NCBI RefSeq assembly: GCF_000337335.1
Contig: NZ_AOJN01000062.1
Coordinates: forward strand, 1 to 64,000
Reading direction: 5' to 3'
DNA: 64,000 nt
DNA from: Halorubrum distributum JCM 10118
GTDB lineage: Archaea; Halobacteriota; Halobacteria; Halobacteriales; Haloferacaceae
Positions 36,756 through 46,592 of this stretch are shown here, one piece after another (position 1 is the stretch's first letter; the number at the start of each line of letters is the position of its first letter). The position numbers were made by a program, and so were the translations under genes. The notes below the pieces were generated by a model that was given only the letters and a program-made list of their open reading frames with translations, had not been told where the DNA came from and made no database searches.

Positions 36756-37430
36756 TCACCGCCAGAACCGCTTCGCGAGCCGCGAGAAGAGCCCCTCGTC
36801 CGGCTCCGCGACCGCCTCCCACAGGCGGAACGCGCCGGCGACGTCCGCGACCTCGCTCGCGACGAGGTCCTCGTCGTCGGGCGCGACGACGATCAGGTTC
36901 ACCTCGTAGTGGCCGTAGTAGCCGAACTTCAGGAGCGTCCTGTCGCGGAACCCGTCGACGAAGTCGGCGACGTCGTCGGGGATCCGGTCCGCGACGAGCG
37001 CGACGGTGACGTCCGTCCCGTAGTGTTCCTCGTCGCCCTCGACGCGGTCGTCGGCCACCGCGTGGGCGAACGCCACGAGGCGTTCGAGCTCGGCGACCGA
37101 CGGGGTCGAGACGCGCCGAGCGAACAGGAACTCCATCATGTCGTGGTCCGCGTAGCTCAGCGCCGGGTGGAGGAACTGCTTCTGGTTGCGCACCCGCATC
37201 TCCGCGGTCAGATCGAAGCGCTCGCCGTCGACGACGACGTCGCGGTCGAGGTCGTAGCTGTACATCAGCCGGTCGGAGACCCGGTCGAGGTACTCGTCGT
37301 CGTAGTCGGGGACGGCCTCGCGGATCTCGGCCGGCAGCTCCTCCGGCTCGCGGCGGTCGTCGCCTCCCGCCGAGGTGGTCCCGTCGCCGCCGGTCGCGTC
37401 GCCGCCCTCCGGCGCGGCGCGCTCACTCAT
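36756..37430 (-). CDS. Conserved haloarchaeal protein, unknown function
   Basis: A 224-residue acidic protein. The first 35 residues are low complexity; then a globular domain with YLDRVSDRLMYSYDLDRDVVVDG, MRVRNQKQFLHPALSYADHDMMEFLFARRV, VTVALVADRIPDDVADFVDGF and YGHYEVNLIVVAPDDE. No transmembrane segment or catalytic motif is recognised. The ATG at 37430 overlaps the end of the cupin gene (stop at 37423) by 8 nt, so the two are coupled; the frame is open further upstream but only as arginine-rich antisense sequence. Confidence 0.78.
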   Translation of the reverse strand: MSERAAPEGGDATGGDGTTSAGGDDRREPEELPAEIREAVPDYDDEYLDRVSDRLMYSYDLDRDVVVDGERFDLTAEMRVRNQKQFLHPALSYADHDMMEFLFARRVSTPSVAELERLVAFAHAVADDRVEGDEEHYGTDVTVALVADRIPDDVADFVDGFRDRTLLKFGYYGHYEVNLIVVAPDDEDLVASEVADVAGAFRLWEAVAEPDEGLFSRLAKRFWR

Positions 37431-37803
37431 CGTTCGGGTCGTAGGCGACCGCGTCGCCGTCGGCCGGCGGCGCGCCGATCGCGAGCACGGTGACGGGGCC
37501 GTCGGCGTCGGCCGGGTTGTACGCGCGCTGCGGGCTCTCGGGGTCGACGACGAACAGGTCGTCCGCGGGCACCTCGTAGGTCTCCTCGGGCGTCTCCACC
37601 GAGAGCGTCCCGTCGAGCACGTAGAACGCCTCCTGTTGCGTCTCGTGGTAGTGGTACGCGAGCGGGAGCTGCTCGCCCGGCTCGGCCCTGAATCGGTTGA
37701 TCGCCGCGGCGTCGAGGCCGCCCGGCTCGGAGAGCTTCCGGCACTCACACGGTCGGTCCGGCTCCGGGTCGACCGAGTCGACGTCGACGACGCGATATCC
37801 CAT
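37423..37803 (-). CDS. Cupin-domain protein
   Basis: A 126-residue single cupin. Metal-ligand motif 1 reads LAYHYHETQQEAFYVLDGTL (His, His, Glu), followed by a less typical motif 2 around DDLFVVDPESPQRAYN, where the expected His is replaced, so metal binding may be incomplete. The ATG at 37803 (MGYRVVDVDS) fits TATA-like CTTTTTAGCG at 37825-37835. It is the first gene of a two-gene operon with the protein ending at 36756. Possible roles are sugar isomerase-like or storage-type ligand binding; the sequence does not decide. Confidence 0.82.
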   Translation of the reverse strand: MGYRVVDVDSVDPEPDRPCECRKLSEPGGLDAAAINRFRAEPGEQLPLAYHYHETQQEAFYVLDGTLSVETPEETYEVPADDLFVVDPESPQRAYNPADADGPVTVLAIGAPPADGDAVAYDPNDE

Positions 37804-37976
37804 GCCAACGAATTCCACGGAGCGCTAAAAAGCGCGTCGGGAGCGGTGTGCCGGGGTCGGAGCGGGGCACCGGGGCAGAAGCCCGCAGCGGGCGAGACCG
37901 ATCGCCCGGAACGGTCGCGATCGGGGCCGAGGCACGCTTTTAAGAAGATAGACGGCGTAGCGTGGGGTGAGAAACC

Positions 37977-38237
37977 ATGACAGACGAGCGAGACCGGTCC
38001 GACGGGGGCGACGGCGCGGTCGAGGTGGAGGCGTGCGGACGGTGCTCGATGTCGACCGTCGTGGGCGCCGTGAGCGGAGACCAGGACTCGGAGGAGCGCG
38101 CCGAGCGCGACCCGTTCGCCGGCGAGCGAATCGAGGTCGACGAGTCGTCGTTCCGGCAGATCTCGCCGGGCGGGTTCCTCAGCGACCTCAAGGACCGGGT
38201 GGACGAGCTCGGCCGCCGGCTCTCCTACGGCGAGTAG
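37977..38237 (+). CDS. Small acidic protein, unknown
   Basis: An 86-residue acidic protein. A single CGRC pair (about 20-23) lies in the first third; the C-terminus FSDLKDRVDELGRRLSYGE-like segment is predicted helical. TATA-like CTTTTAAG at 37936-37943 and GGTGAG before the ATG suggest a short leader. Divergent from the cupin gene. No function is recognised. Confidence 0.68.
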   Translation: MTDERDRSDGGDGAVEVEACGRCSMSTVVGAVSGDQDSEERAERDPFAGERIEVDESSFRQISPGGFLSDLKDRVDELGRRLSYGE

Positions 38238-38341
38238 CGCACGCAGGCTCACGGACGTCCCGGCCCCGTTCGCTCGACCGACGCTCGCTCGCGCGCAGTC
38301 GGGGAAACTTATACGCGTTCGTGTCGTAACGGGGACAAGCG

Positions 38342-39028
38342 ATGGAAGAGAGCATCTCCGGCTTCAAGGTGCGCGGCGACTGGGGGGACGTCGTCGAACA
38401 CGGCGAGCGGGTCGCCCTCGCGCTCCGGGAGGTCGGCGTCGACGGCGACGCCTACTACGAGTTCGACGAGTGGCGTCCCAAGACCCACGAGCGCATCGAC
38501 GAGGACGTCTCGGAGAAGACCGCGGCGCAGGCCTCCGTCGACGAGGGGGAAGGCGAGCGCGCGGGGCAGTCGCCCGGCGACGACCTCCAGACGGCCGGCG
38601 AGAAGCTCACGGAGTCCTACGAGAAGGTCGAGGAGAACGACACCGAGAGCGCCCGCGAGAGCTGGGGGGAGTCGATCGGCCACGTCGCCCGCGCGGCCGA
38701 CTCGGCCAGCCGGAAGGCGCTCCGGAAGGTGGAGGACGCCGTCTACCGCAACGTGATGACCCAGATGGCGCCGTACTACTTCGACAACGAGCTCGTCAGC
38801 GCCAACATCCAGGAGGTCGCCCGCGCCGAGGACGGCGAGACGTTCGTCTTCGAGGTGAACGTCAACGACGACGAGCTGAAAGACGAGGTGTCGGATGTCC
38901 TCGACGAGTACGAGTCCGAGATCGACCGCTGGCACGTCGAGACCGAGAAACGGACCGACGACGTCGCGGCGGCCGAGGGCATCGAACCGCCGGCCGAGGA
39001 GGGCGGGCCGGACTCGACGACGACGTGA
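38342..39028 (+). CDS. Conserved haloarchaeal protein (DUF5828-like)
   Basis: A 228-residue soluble acidic protein. N-terminal module GFKVRGDWGDVVEHGERVALAL with a following DEWRPKTHERIDEDVSEKTA, a central helical linker, and a C-terminal conserved part (DAVYRNVMTQMAPYYFDNELV, FEVNVNDDELKDEVSDVLDEY). Resembles the uncharacterised family DUF5828; that name is recalled, not checked. TATA-like ACTTATACG at 38307-38315 gives a leaderless start. Confidence 0.75.
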   Translation: MEESISGFKVRGDWGDVVEHGERVALALREVGVDGDAYYEFDEWRPKTHERIDEDVSEKTAAQASVDEGEGERAGQSPGDDLQTAGEKLTESYEKVEENDTESARESWGESIGHVARAADSASRKALRKVEDAVYRNVMTQMAPYYFDNELVSANIQEVARAEDGETFVFEVNVNDDELKDEVSDVLDEYESEIDRWHVETEKRTDDVAAAEGIEPPAEEGGPDSTTT

Positions 39029-39143
39029 GGACGGGAGCGGTCCCGCCGACCGCGCCGGCGCATCGCCCGCGCCGACGGCGCGGCCGCCGCGAACGCCGAG
39101 ACACATCGGTCGCTTTTAACTCGCCCACCGTCGAATCAAACGC

Positions 39144-39383
39144 ATGAGCGAGGTACTCCGAGTCGAGGCGGGCGAGCTGTCCGTTGACGAACTCATCGAC
39201 GCGCTCAACGACGGCCGGCGGATCCTCGTCGACGTCGAGGTCGCCGGCGCCAGCCACGAGGTCGCCCTCCGCTACGACGGGGAGACGTACCACTGCGACA
39301 CGCCGACGAATCTCCATCGACACGCGGACGAGTCGGGAATGCGAGGCTGTATCGACCAGATGGGGTACGCGGCGGAGGAGTGA
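39144..39383 (+). CDS. Small conserved protein
   Basis: A 79-residue acidic protein with an N-terminal SVDELIDALNDGRRILVDVEV and a C-terminal RYDGETYHCDTPTNLHRHADESGM segment containing Cys/His residues that could bind metal. TATA-like CTTTTAAC at 39113-39120, about 27 nt upstream. Followed 70 bp downstream by an HTH regulator on the same strand with its own promoter. Function unknown. Confidence 0.72.
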   Translation: MSEVLRVEAGELSVDELIDALNDGRRILVDVEVAGASHEVALRYDGETYHCDTPTNLHRHADESGMRGCIDQMGYAAEE

Positions 39384-39452
39384 GGCTAACGCCGGCCCCC
39401 GGCCGAGCGGCGGAGACCGACATTTAACCTCGCCGCGCGCGAACCGGTTCCC

Positions 39453-39827
39453 ATGAGCGACCCCGAGATCGAGGACCTCGTCGGCGACGCCTCCCCTTCC
39501 TTCGAACACGTCCTCTCCTGCGTCTTCGGCGTGCGCGATCACGAGAGCCGGGCGTACCTCGAACTGCTCGAGTACCCGGGCAGCACCGTCTCGGAGCTCG
39601 CCGACGCGCTCGATCGCGACCGGTCGAACGTGAATCGGTCGCTGTCGACGCTCCGCGAGAAGGGGCTCGTCGAGCGCCGGCGGCGGCTCCTCGACTCCGG
39701 CGGCTACGTCTACCAGTACACCGCGATCCCGGTTCCGGAGGCCAAGCGACGACTTCACGACGCCCTCGACGAGTGGGTCACGGACGTCCACGACGCCATC
39801 GACTCGTTCGACCCCGACGAGACCTGA
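39453..39827 (+). CDS. Winged-helix transcriptional regulator (TrmB/MarR-like)
   Basis: A 124-residue DNA-binding protein. The helix-turn-helix reads GSTVSELADALDRDRSNVNRSLSTLREKGLVERRR with a wing and a C-terminal helix for dimer contact. No ligand domain is present, so it is a minimal regulator. Converges on the S9 peptidase gene with 22 bp between. TATA-like ATTTAACC at 39422-39429. Target unknown. Confidence 0.85.
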   Translation: MSDPEIEDLVGDASPSFEHVLSCVFGVRDHESRAYLELLEYPGSTVSELADALDRDRSNVNRSLSTLREKGLVERRRRLLDSGGYVYQYTAIPVPEAKRRLHDALDEWVTDVHDAIDSFDPDET

Positions 39828-39849
39828 GCCCGGTTCGCGGGGCGAGGGC

Positions 39850-41958
39850 CTACTCCTCCGCCTCGTCCGACTCCTCGCCCGCGGTCAGCCCGTCGTCCTC
39901 GGGGCGGTCGAGCGCGCGCTCGGCGTCGTGGTACTCGGAGTAGCCGTCGAACCAGCGAGCGATGCGCTCGATGCGGTCGACGATATGCGCGGGCTCGCCG
40001 GACCGCGAGAGCTCGTGCCCCTCGCGGGGATACCTGACGAACCGGGTGTCGACGCCGTTCTTCCGGAGGATCCGGTGGTACAGCTCCGCCGTACAGATCG
40101 GCGTCCGCGTGTCGTCCTCGGAGTGGATCAGGAGGGTCGGCGTGTCGACCGCGTCGGCGTGGCCGGTCGGCGACTGCTCCCAGAGCCACTCGGGCTCCTC
40201 GGACGGCACCGCGTCGAAGTCGCCCTCGACGAGCTTGTAGGCGGCGTCCGTCGAGCCGTAGAAGCCGGTGAGGTCGTAGACGCCGCGCTGCGAGACGGCC
40301 GCGCGGAAGTAGTCCGTCTGGCCGACCGCCCACGCGGTCATGAAGCCGCCGAAGGAGCCGCCGGTGACGAACGCGTTCGAGTCGTCGATCTCCGGGCGGT
40401 CGGCGACCGTCTCGACGCCCGCCATCACGTCGCGGAGGGTGACCGCGCCCCAGTCGCGTTCGATGGCTTGCATGAACTCCTCGCCGTAGCCGGTCGAGCC
40501 GCGCGGGTTCGACCAGAAGACGGCGTAGCCGCGGGCCGCGAGGGTCTGGAACTCGTGCCACATCGTCCCCGCGGTCGACCACATCGCGTGCGGCCCGCCG
40601 TGGATCTCGACCGCGAGCGGGTACGGTTCGTCGGTATCGGTAGCGGATTCCGGCGGCGTCAGCAGCCACCCCTGGATCTCGACGCCGTCGTCCGACTCGA
40701 AGCGGAGCTCCTCGGGCTCGCCGACGGCCCGCTCGGCGAGGTAGTCGGCGTTCAGCTCGGTCAGGCGGGTCGTCTCGTCGGCCGCGGCGTCGTACGCGAA
40801 CGCGTCGCCCGGGTGGTCCCACTCGCTGGCGGCATAGGCGACGGTGACCGACTCGGGGTCCCCGCCGGCCTCGCCGCCGACGGTCGCGGCCGAGACGGTT
40901 CCCGGTCGGAGCAGGCGCTCGGGCTCGGCGCTCCCGTCGGCGGGGACGTGCCACAGCGCCGTCTTCCCCTCGTCGGGCGTCGCGAAGTAGATCGTCTCGT
41001 CGTCCGGGCCCCACTGCGGGGTCGTCCCCCGGCCGAGGCCGCGGTCGAGGTCGCCGGTGAGGTCGGTGACGGCGCCCGATTCCGCGTCGAGGACGCGGAG
41101 GTCCGTCGGCTGCATCGACACCCGGTCCGGCTCCGCGTGCGTGAAGGCGACGCGGCCGTCGGCCGTCGCGGCGAGGTCGGCGCCCCAGCCGGTCGTGGTG
41201 TGGACGCGCTCCGCCTCGCCGGACGCGAGGTCGTGAGCGCGGATCGCGATCTCCACGGAGTCGTCGGGGTCGTCGCCGACCGCCTCGGTGTAGTACAGCG
41301 TGTCGGCGTCGCCCCACGACGGGGCGGCGAAGTCGGCGTCGCGGTCGGTGACCCGCGTGACCGCCCCGGACTCGGCCGGGTCGGGGTCCGTGACGCCCCC
41401 GACCGTCGCGTCCGCGTCGACGACGTACACGCCGGGACGGCGGCCGTCGAAGTAGCGCTCGGCGGCCCGGTAGACGGTCCGGTCGATGACGCGCGGGTCG
41501 GGGTGCTCCTCGGGCTCGTACTCGTCCGGTACCGCGAGGTCGCGGTCGGCCTCGCGGTCGTCCGCGGTCACCGACTGGACGAACGCGATCCGCTCGCCGT
41601 CGGGCGACCACGCGATCGAGGAGACGCCGCCGACGACGTCGGTGACGCGGCGGGCCTCGCCGCCGTCGAGCGGGAGGACCCACAGCTGCTGGCGGTCGTC
41701 GTCCGCGCCGCGGGTGGAGGTGAAGGCGATCCGGTCGCCGGAGGGGCTCCAGCGCGGTTCGGCGTCCGAGCCCTCGGGGAGGGTGAGCCGGCGCGGGTCG
41801 CCGTCGCCCGCGGCGTCGACGAGGTACACCGTCGTCTCGTAGCTGTCGTCGTCGTTCGGCTGTCGGCGCACGAAGGCGACGCGGTCGCCGTCCGGCGAGA
41901 TCCGGGGGTCGGCCGGGACCGCGAGGTCGTGGTAGTCGGCGGCGGTGACGCGCTCCAT
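39850..41958 (-). CDS. S9 family serine peptidase (acylaminoacyl/dipeptidyl-peptidase type)
   Basis: A 702-residue prolyl-oligopeptidase-family protein. A WD40-like beta-propeller with TolB-type motifs fills residues about 1-420 (for example DPRISPDGDRVAFVRRQ, EPRWSPSGDRIAFTS, SIAWSPDGERIAFVQ). The alpha/beta hydrolase follows with oxyanion segment EIHGGPHAMW, nucleophile GGSFGGFMTAW, acid in IHSEDDTRTP and His in YPREGHELSRSG. It trims acylated or short peptides in the cytoplasm. No signal peptide is seen. The start at 41958 (MERVTAADYHDLAVPADPR) has the usual N-terminus. Confidence 0.95.
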   Translation of the reverse strand: MERVTAADYHDLAVPADPRISPDGDRVAFVRRQPNDDDSYETTVYLVDAAGDGDPRRLTLPEGSDAEPRWSPSGDRIAFTSTRGADDDRQQLWVLPLDGGEARRVTDVVGGVSSIAWSPDGERIAFVQSVTADDREADRDLAVPDEYEPEEHPDPRVIDRTVYRAAERYFDGRRPGVYVVDADATVGGVTDPDPAESGAVTRVTDRDADFAAPSWGDADTLYYTEAVGDDPDDSVEIAIRAHDLASGEAERVHTTTGWGADLAATADGRVAFTHAEPDRVSMQPTDLRVLDAESGAVTDLTGDLDRGLGRGTTPQWGPDDETIYFATPDEGKTALWHVPADGSAEPERLLRPGTVSAATVGGEAGGDPESVTVAYAASEWDHPGDAFAYDAAADETTRLTELNADYLAERAVGEPEELRFESDDGVEIQGWLLTPPESATDTDEPYPLAVEIHGGPHAMWSTAGTMWHEFQTLAARGYAVFWSNPRGSTGYGEEFMQAIERDWGAVTLRDVMAGVETVADRPEIDDSNAFVTGGSFGGFMTAWAVGQTDYFRAAVSQRGVYDLTGFYGSTDAAYKLVEGDFDAVPSEEPEWLWEQSPTGHADAVDTPTLLIHSEDDTRTPICTAELYHRILRKNGVDTRFVRYPREGHELSRSGEPAHIVDRIERIARWFDGYSEYHDAERALDRPEDDGLTAGEESDEAEE

Positions 41959-42048
41959 GCGCGTCAGTCGGACGGGGGAGGCAAAAGGCGTCGGGAGCCG
42001 GAAAGGCGGGCGGCCGCTTCCGGTGGTCCCCCGTGAGACCGCGCCCGC

Positions 42049-42642
42049 TCAGTCGCCGCCGTTGTCGAACGCGAGCGAGACCCCGTCGGCGTCGACGGTC
42101 GCGCCCGCGGCGCAGACCGGGTGTTCGAGGTCGGCCTCGAGGAGTTCGGTCGCGGCGCCGCCGGCGTCCGTCGCGGTCAGGTCGTACGGCTCGGGGGAGT
42201 CCGTCTCGTAGGTCGCGACGACTGTCGGCTCGTCGACGGCCTCGACGAGCAGCGCGTCGCGTCGGACGGTGCCGATCACCGCCGCGTCCGCGCCGACGAC
42301 CCCGGCGACGCGGGGCGTGTCGTAGTCGTCCTTCTCGAAGTCGAGCGCGAGCAGCGTCGACGCGAGCGCGTCGCGGGCCGGGTAGCCGCGCTCCAGTTTC
42401 TCTGCGATCGGGTCGACGTGCGATCCGTTGCCGAGGGCCGCGAGGGGCTCGCCGGTCGGGCTCTCGACCCCCCGCGCGCAGTTGTACGAGACGTACGGGT
42501 TGTCGGTCTCGGGCGCGTCCGGGGTCGGACCGACGGTGAGGGTCCCGTCTCGGCGGCTGACGCGACGGTTCGGGAACGAGCGCGAGGAGACTCGGTAGCC
42601 GCCGATCCCGGGCGCGACGACGACGAATCGTCCGACGTACAT
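42049..42642 (-). CDS. purO: Archaeal IMP cyclohydrolase
   Basis: A 197-residue PurO, which closes FAICAR to IMP, the last step of purine synthesis in archaea that lack the PurH cyclohydrolase domain. Family features are [26 protein letters not shown], the conserved [10 protein letters not shown], and [19 protein letters not shown]-like TTTTACACG at 42664-42672 on the minus strand. Length matches the family. Divergent from the tRNA-Gln gene. Confidence 0.93.
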   Translation of the reverse strand: MYVGRFVVVAPGIGGYRVSSRSFPNRRVSRRDGTLTVGPTPDAPETDNPYVSYNCARGVESPTGEPLAALGNGSHVDPIAEKLERGYPARDALASTLLALDFEKDDYDTPRVAGVVGADAAVIGTVRRDALLVEAVDEPTVVATYETDSPEPYDLTATDAGGAATELLEADLEHPVCAAGATVDADGVSLAFDNGGD

Positions 42643-42827
42643 ACAGCTTCGTGCGGATTAGGTCGTGTAAAACGCGTCGATATGTCCACGAACGCGATCC
42701 GGCAGCGGAGCGAGGCGACCGGCGACCCCGCGACGGGGAGACCGTCGGACGCGGGAGCGTCAACCGATGGCACGGCGGCCGCAACGCGCAACGCTTACAA
42801 AGACGTGCGGGCTATCGGAGAGTGCGC

Positions 42828-42900
42828 AGTCCATTGGGGTAGTGGCCAATCCTGTTGCCTTCTGGGGGCAACGACCCTGGTTCGAATCCAGGATGGACTA
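42828..42900 (+). tRNA. tRNA-Gln (CUG)
   Basis: A 73-nt tRNA. Acceptor AGTCCAT (42828-42834) pairs with ATGGACT (42893-42899), with discriminator A. Anticodon stem TTGCC/GGCAA encloses the loop TTCTGGG, so the anticodon is CTG and reads CAG. T arm CCTGG-TTCGAAT-CCAGG. CCA is not encoded. TATA-like GCTTACAAAG at 42792-42801. Confidence 0.97.
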
Positions 42901-42998
42901 CTTCTCTCGCGTCTCGCTTCGACTGGAACGGAGAGACGTCCCCGTCTCGGGGTTTCCACTTGAAACGAAGGGGTCCCGGTCAGCGGTCCTACCCCCGC
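42901..42998. other. Short gap after tRNA-Gln, with ORB-like motif
   Basis: Between the tRNA and the cgi121 stop. The only clear signal is the ORB-like motif at 42955-42975 listed separately; a CGTCCCCGTCTCGGGG stretch just before it could be a weak hairpin. Confidence 0.5.
42955..42975 (+). promoter_or_regulatory. ORB-like motif 2
   Basis: TTTCCACTTGAAACGAAGGG followed by GTC: matches TCCA-N3-GAAACG-N2-GGGGTC exactly and is the closest of the three to archaeal Orc1/Cdc6 binding boxes. Located just downstream of tRNA-Gln. Confidence 0.5.
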
Positions 42999-43616
42999 TT
43001 ACTTCTCGACGTCCAGCAGCGCGACGCGCTCGCGGACGACGTCGGCGAGGTCGCCGTTCGTGGCGGCGAGCTCGCGGTCGGTGACGGCGTAGAACTCTCG
43101 GACGCGGCCCTCGTCGAACGCGGCGTCGAGCGCGTCGCCGTCTGGGGTCTCGGTCGAGCTGACGGCGAGTTCCCGGACTGCCTCGACCGCTCCGTCGAGG
43201 TCCGCCGTGGGTCGGTCGGCGCCGGAGACGCCGCCGAAGTCCGCGACGAGGACGACGGCGCGCCGCTCACCCTCGGAGACGCCGAGTTCGAGGGCGCGGT
43301 CGATCTGCCTGCGACCGGCCGCGTACAGCAGGACCTCGACGCCGGGGTCGCGCGCGACCGCCTCGCCGCGGGCGATCGACCGCGCGGCGAGCCGCGCCGC
43401 CTCGCGGAGCTGGGTCGCGGAGACGACGAGGTCGGCGTCGAACGCCTGGACGACCGCGCCGGTTTCTTCGGCGACCCCGTCGAGGTCGGCGAGGAACGCG
43501 TCGAGGTCGTCGATCGCGAAGGTGCCGCGGACGAGGCGGACCGCGGGCTCGGGCGCCGGCTCATCGTCGACGTCTGGCGCCGGTTCACCGTCGGCGTCGA
43601 CAGCGGGATCAGTCAC
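42999..43616 (-). CDS. cgi121: KEOPS complex subunit Cgi121
   Basis: A 205-residue Cgi121 homologue. KEOPS makes the t6A modification of tRNA; Cgi121 binds the tRNA 3' end and contacts Bud32. The diagnostic stretch is [39 protein letters not shown] (about 75-113). A 25-residue acidic N-terminus is added. It starts at GTG in a GTGA overlap with the hel308 stop codon, so it is coupled to hel308. That pairing is known in haloarchaea. Confidence 0.9.
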   Translation of the reverse strand: MTDPAVDADGEPAPDVDDEPAPEPAVRLVRGTFAIDDLDAFLADLDGVAEETGAVVQAFDADLVVSATQLREAARLAARSIARGEAVARDPGVEVLLYAAGRRQIDRALELGVSEGERRAVVLVADFGGVSGADRPTADLDGAVEAVRELAVSSTETPDGDALDAAFDEGRVREFYAVTDRELAATNGDLADVVRERVALLDVEK

Positions 43617-46069
43617 CCGAAATCACCCAGGCTCGCCTGTCCGTCGCCGTCGCCGTCGGCGTCCGCGCCCGCGGTGGCCGCCGCGCTCGCCGATCGGTCC
43701 GGGTCGACGCCGTCGAGCGAGGGGTCCTCGCGGCCGGCGTTCTCCAGAACCCGCTCCGCGGTGCGCTCGCGGCCGCGGAGCGCGCCCAGCACGACCGCCT
43801 TGTCCGCTTCACGGAGGTCGGCACGGCTCTCGATGCCGGCCTCGTAGAGGCGGCGGGCGCGCTTGCGCCCGACGTTCCGGACGCCGGCGAGGTCGAGCAG
43901 CTCCTCGCGGACGCCGTACTCCAGCCGCTTGCGGGCCTCCCGCACCTGGACGACCACGTCGCCGTCGATCCCCTCCACGTCGCGCGCGAGGGTCTCGGCC
44001 GCCCGGAGGAGCCACTCCGCGGTGTCGACCTTCCCGCGGATGTCGCCCGGGCCGACGCCATACCGCTCCGCGATCCGGTCTTCGTCCACCTCGTTCGCCC
44101 AGTCTTCCAGCAGGCGCGCCGTCTTCAGTGCGGCGAGCCAGTCCTCGAAGCGCACGTCCTCGTACTCGGAGGGCACGTCGCCGAGGAACTCCGCCTCGCG
44201 CTCGTAGCAGACCTCGGTGTACTCCTCGCGGTCGCCGGACTTGAGGTACAGCTCGTAGGTGTCCGGGGTCCGGCTGACGAGGTGATAGAGACCGAGCGGG
44301 GTGACCGCGGGGGAATCGCCTTCCGACTCCGCCGCCTCGACGCCGGAGTCGCTCCCCTCGTCGCCCTCCCTGGTGTACGTCGTGAATCCCGGCTCGTCCG
44401 CGTCGGGGTCGGCGCCCGCGTCGGCGCCGTCCGCCGGAACGAACTCGCCGCTCTCGGCGCCCTCGTCGTCCGCGCCGCCCGCCACGGTCCGGAGGCCGTC
44501 GAGTATCTCGGCCGCGCTCATCGGGTCGAGGTAGAGCCGAGAGACGGTGTGGCCGATGCCGGTCGCGGCGAGGCCCTCGCTCCCGCCGTCGCGGTCGCGG
44601 TCGACGAAGCCGTTGACTTCGAGGTAGTCGAGGACGGTGTCGGTCACCGCGGCGAGGCGCCCCTCGTCGTCGGTCTGGGTCGCGTAGAGGGTGTTATCGA
44701 GGAAGGAGAGCAGCCCGTCTCGGGTGGCGGCGAAGCCGGACGCGACCGTCGCGAGGACGTGTGTCCGGAGGGCGGGCTCGGCCGCCAGCTTCGAGCGGAC
44801 CGGCTCGGCCTCGGCCCAGACGTACCGGTCGAACAGCTCCTCGCGGGTGTCGGCGCTGTTCGCGAGCAGCACCGCCTCGCCGTAGGGATCGAGGCCGGGC
44901 CGACCCGCGCGGCCGCACATCTGGTGGATCTCGAGGACGTCGAGGGGTTGCATCCCGCCGAACTCCCCGTCGTAGCGGCGCCAGTCGCGGACGATCACCC
45001 GACGGGCGGGGGTGTTGACGCCGGCCGCGAGCGTCGGCGTCGCGGAGACGCACTTGATCAGCCGGTCGCGGAACGCGTCCTCGATCAGGCTTCGGTGCTC
45101 GCTCGCGAGGCCGGCGTGGTGGAACGCCGACCCCTGCTCGACCGCGTCCGCGAGGTCCTCGGAGGTGTCGGTGTCGGAGACGCCGCGGATCTCCTCGGCG
45201 AGCTCGCGGAGGCGGTCGCGCTCGTCGCCGGTGAGCCGGGGCGCCGTGACCTCGCCCAGCTTCCGGGCCGACGACTCGGCGTTGCGCCGGGAGTTGACGA
45301 AGACGAGCGAGGAGCCGCCCTGGCCGTCCTCCTCCGTGTCTAAGGCGTCCGCGACGAGCTTCGCGGTCTGGTCCTCGCCGCGCTCGACGGGGACCTCGCG
45401 CTGGCTCCCGTCGTCGAAGTTGATCGCGTTGCCGAAGTGGACGCCCGTCCGCAGCTCGATGGGGCGCCAGTCGGACTCGACGAGCTCGGCGTCGAGCCAG
45501 TCGGCGATGACGTCCGCGTTGCCGACGGTCGCGGAGAGCGCGACCGTCTGGAGGCCGGGGTTCACCTTGCGGAGCTTCGCGAGGGTCACTTCGAGGGTTG
45601 GCCCGCGGTGGGAGTCGTCGACGAGGTGGACCTCGTCGCTGACGACGCAGGTGAGGTCGTCGATCCACGGCGCGCCGTTGCGGATGAGCGAGTCGACTTT
45701 CTCCGAGGTGGCGACGATGATGTCCCGGCTCGCGAGCCACTCGCCGTCGGAGTCGTAGTTGCCCGTGGAGACGCCGACCGTGACGCCGAACTCCTCCCAG
45801 CGCTCGAACTCGGCCTTCTTCTCGCTGGCGAGCGCGCGCAGCGGGACGATATATAACGCCTTCCCGCCGCGCTCGATCGAGGAGAGCATCGCCAGCTCGG
45901 CGATAAGGGTCTTGCCGGACGCGGTCGGCACGGCCGCGACGAGGCTCTCGCCGTCGACGACGCCCGCCTCGACGGCCGCCTGCTGGGGCGGGTACAGCTC
46001 CGCGACGCCCTCCGCTTCGAGCGCCTCGCCGACGCCCGCGGGGAGCCCGGAGAGCGAACTCGGTTCCAT
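43613..46069 (-). CDS. hel308: ATP-dependent DNA helicase Hel308
   Basis: An 818-residue superfamily 2 helicase that unwinds lagging strands at stalled forks. Motifs: Q-motif region [11 protein letters not shown], Walker [16 protein letters not shown], Walker [12 protein letters not shown] motif [27 protein letters not shown], motif [19 protein letters not shown]. The C-terminus has winged-helix, ratchet and HhH parts ([17 protein letters not shown]). A low-complexity acidic stretch (about 535-615) is inserted before the ratchet, a haloarchaeal feature. Start ATG at 46069 is clear. Confidence 0.96.
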   Translation of the reverse strand: MEPSSLSGLPAGVGEALEAEGVAELYPPQQAAVEAGVVDGESLVAAVPTASGKTLIAELAMLSSIERGGKALYIVPLRALASEKKAEFERWEEFGVTVGVSTGNYDSDGEWLASRDIIVATSEKVDSLIRNGAPWIDDLTCVVSDEVHLVDDSHRGPTLEVTLAKLRKVNPGLQTVALSATVGNADVIADWLDAELVESDWRPIELRTGVHFGNAINFDDGSQREVPVERGEDQTAKLVADALDTEEDGQGGSSLVFVNSRRNAESSARKLGEVTAPRLTGDERDRLRELAEEIRGVSDTDTSEDLADAVEQGSAFHHAGLASEHRSLIEDAFRDRLIKCVSATPTLAAGVNTPARRVIVRDWRRYDGEFGGMQPLDVLEIHQMCGRAGRPGLDPYGEAVLLANSADTREELFDRYVWAEAEPVRSKLAAEPALRTHVLATVASGFAATRDGLLSFLDNTLYATQTDDEGRLAAVTDTVLDYLEVNGFVDRDRDGGSEGLAATGIGHTVSRLYLDPMSAAEILDGLRTVAGGADDEGAESGEFVPADGADAGADPDADEPGFTTYTREGDEGSDSGVEAAESEGDSPAVTPLGLYHLVSRTPDTYELYLKSGDREEYTEVCYEREAEFLGDVPSEYEDVRFEDWLAALKTARLLEDWANEVDEDRIAERYGVGPGDIRGKVDTAEWLLRAAETLARDVEGIDGDVVVQVREARKRLEYGVREELLDLAGVRNVGRKRARRLYEAGIESRADLREADKAVVLGALRGRERTAERVLENAGREDPSLDGVDPDRSASAAATAGADADGDGDGQASLGDFG

Positions 46070-46163
46070 TACCGGAGTCTGGGCCCCGACCCGATTTAAA
46101 CCGTCGGAACAGGGCGGTGCGAGAGTGAGCGAGCGCGGACGCGACCGCCGCCGACGACGCTTA

Positions 46164-46586
46164 TTTATAAATCGATCCGCGGTGGCGCGTGCCTGCGAGC
46201 GGCCGGAGCGAAGCGGAGGCCGCGAGGAGCACGCGCGAGGGAGTCAGTCGCCGGAGCGAAGCGGAGGCGACTGACGAGGCTGGGGAGGCGTGAGGCGCTG
46301 TGCGGTGCTGTGCGGGGCGGGACTCAAAGGGGCAGTCGCGAGGGCAGCGCAGGCGAAGCAAGGACCACAGGGAGCGAGCAGCGCGAGCGACCGAGGACCG
46401 CAGCGAGCGTGCGCCGCCCTCGCGGCTGGGGCTTTGGAGGTCGCCTCTGCCGACCCGCGATCAGCGATTTATAAGTAATCGGCTGGGGCTTTGGAGGTGA
46501 TCGCCGCCGATCTGCGATCAGCCATTTATAAACGGATTACGCAGTCTCTGGAAGCATTCACCGCGCCGCCGACGTCTATTTATAAG
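46164..46586 (+). repeat. Dispersed structured repeat, copy C
   Basis: Full plus-oriented copy in the gap between hel308 and a methyltransferase gene. Starts at TTTATAAAT (46164-46172). Hairpin 2 has perfect 10-bp arms (46243-46252 with 46266-46275). Hairpin 3 pairs CAGTCGCGAGGGC (from 46330) with GCCCTCGCGGCTG with a few wobble or mismatch positions. Three 57-bp units follow, starting at 46422, 46479 and about 46536 (the last degenerate), ending with TTTATAA at 46579-46585 close to the methyltransferase stop. Confidence 0.87.
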
Positions 46587-46592
46587 CCCAGA

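Noticed and set aside
37431-38252. Frame-open extension of the protein at 36756-37430 through the cupin gene.
   Set aside because: It lacks acidic haloarchaeal composition and overlaps the clear cupin gene in another frame.
42900-43000. Replication origin at the ORB-like motif near tRNA-Gln.
   Set aside because: A single motif, no inverted partner, no AT-rich unwinding stretch and no orc1 gene.
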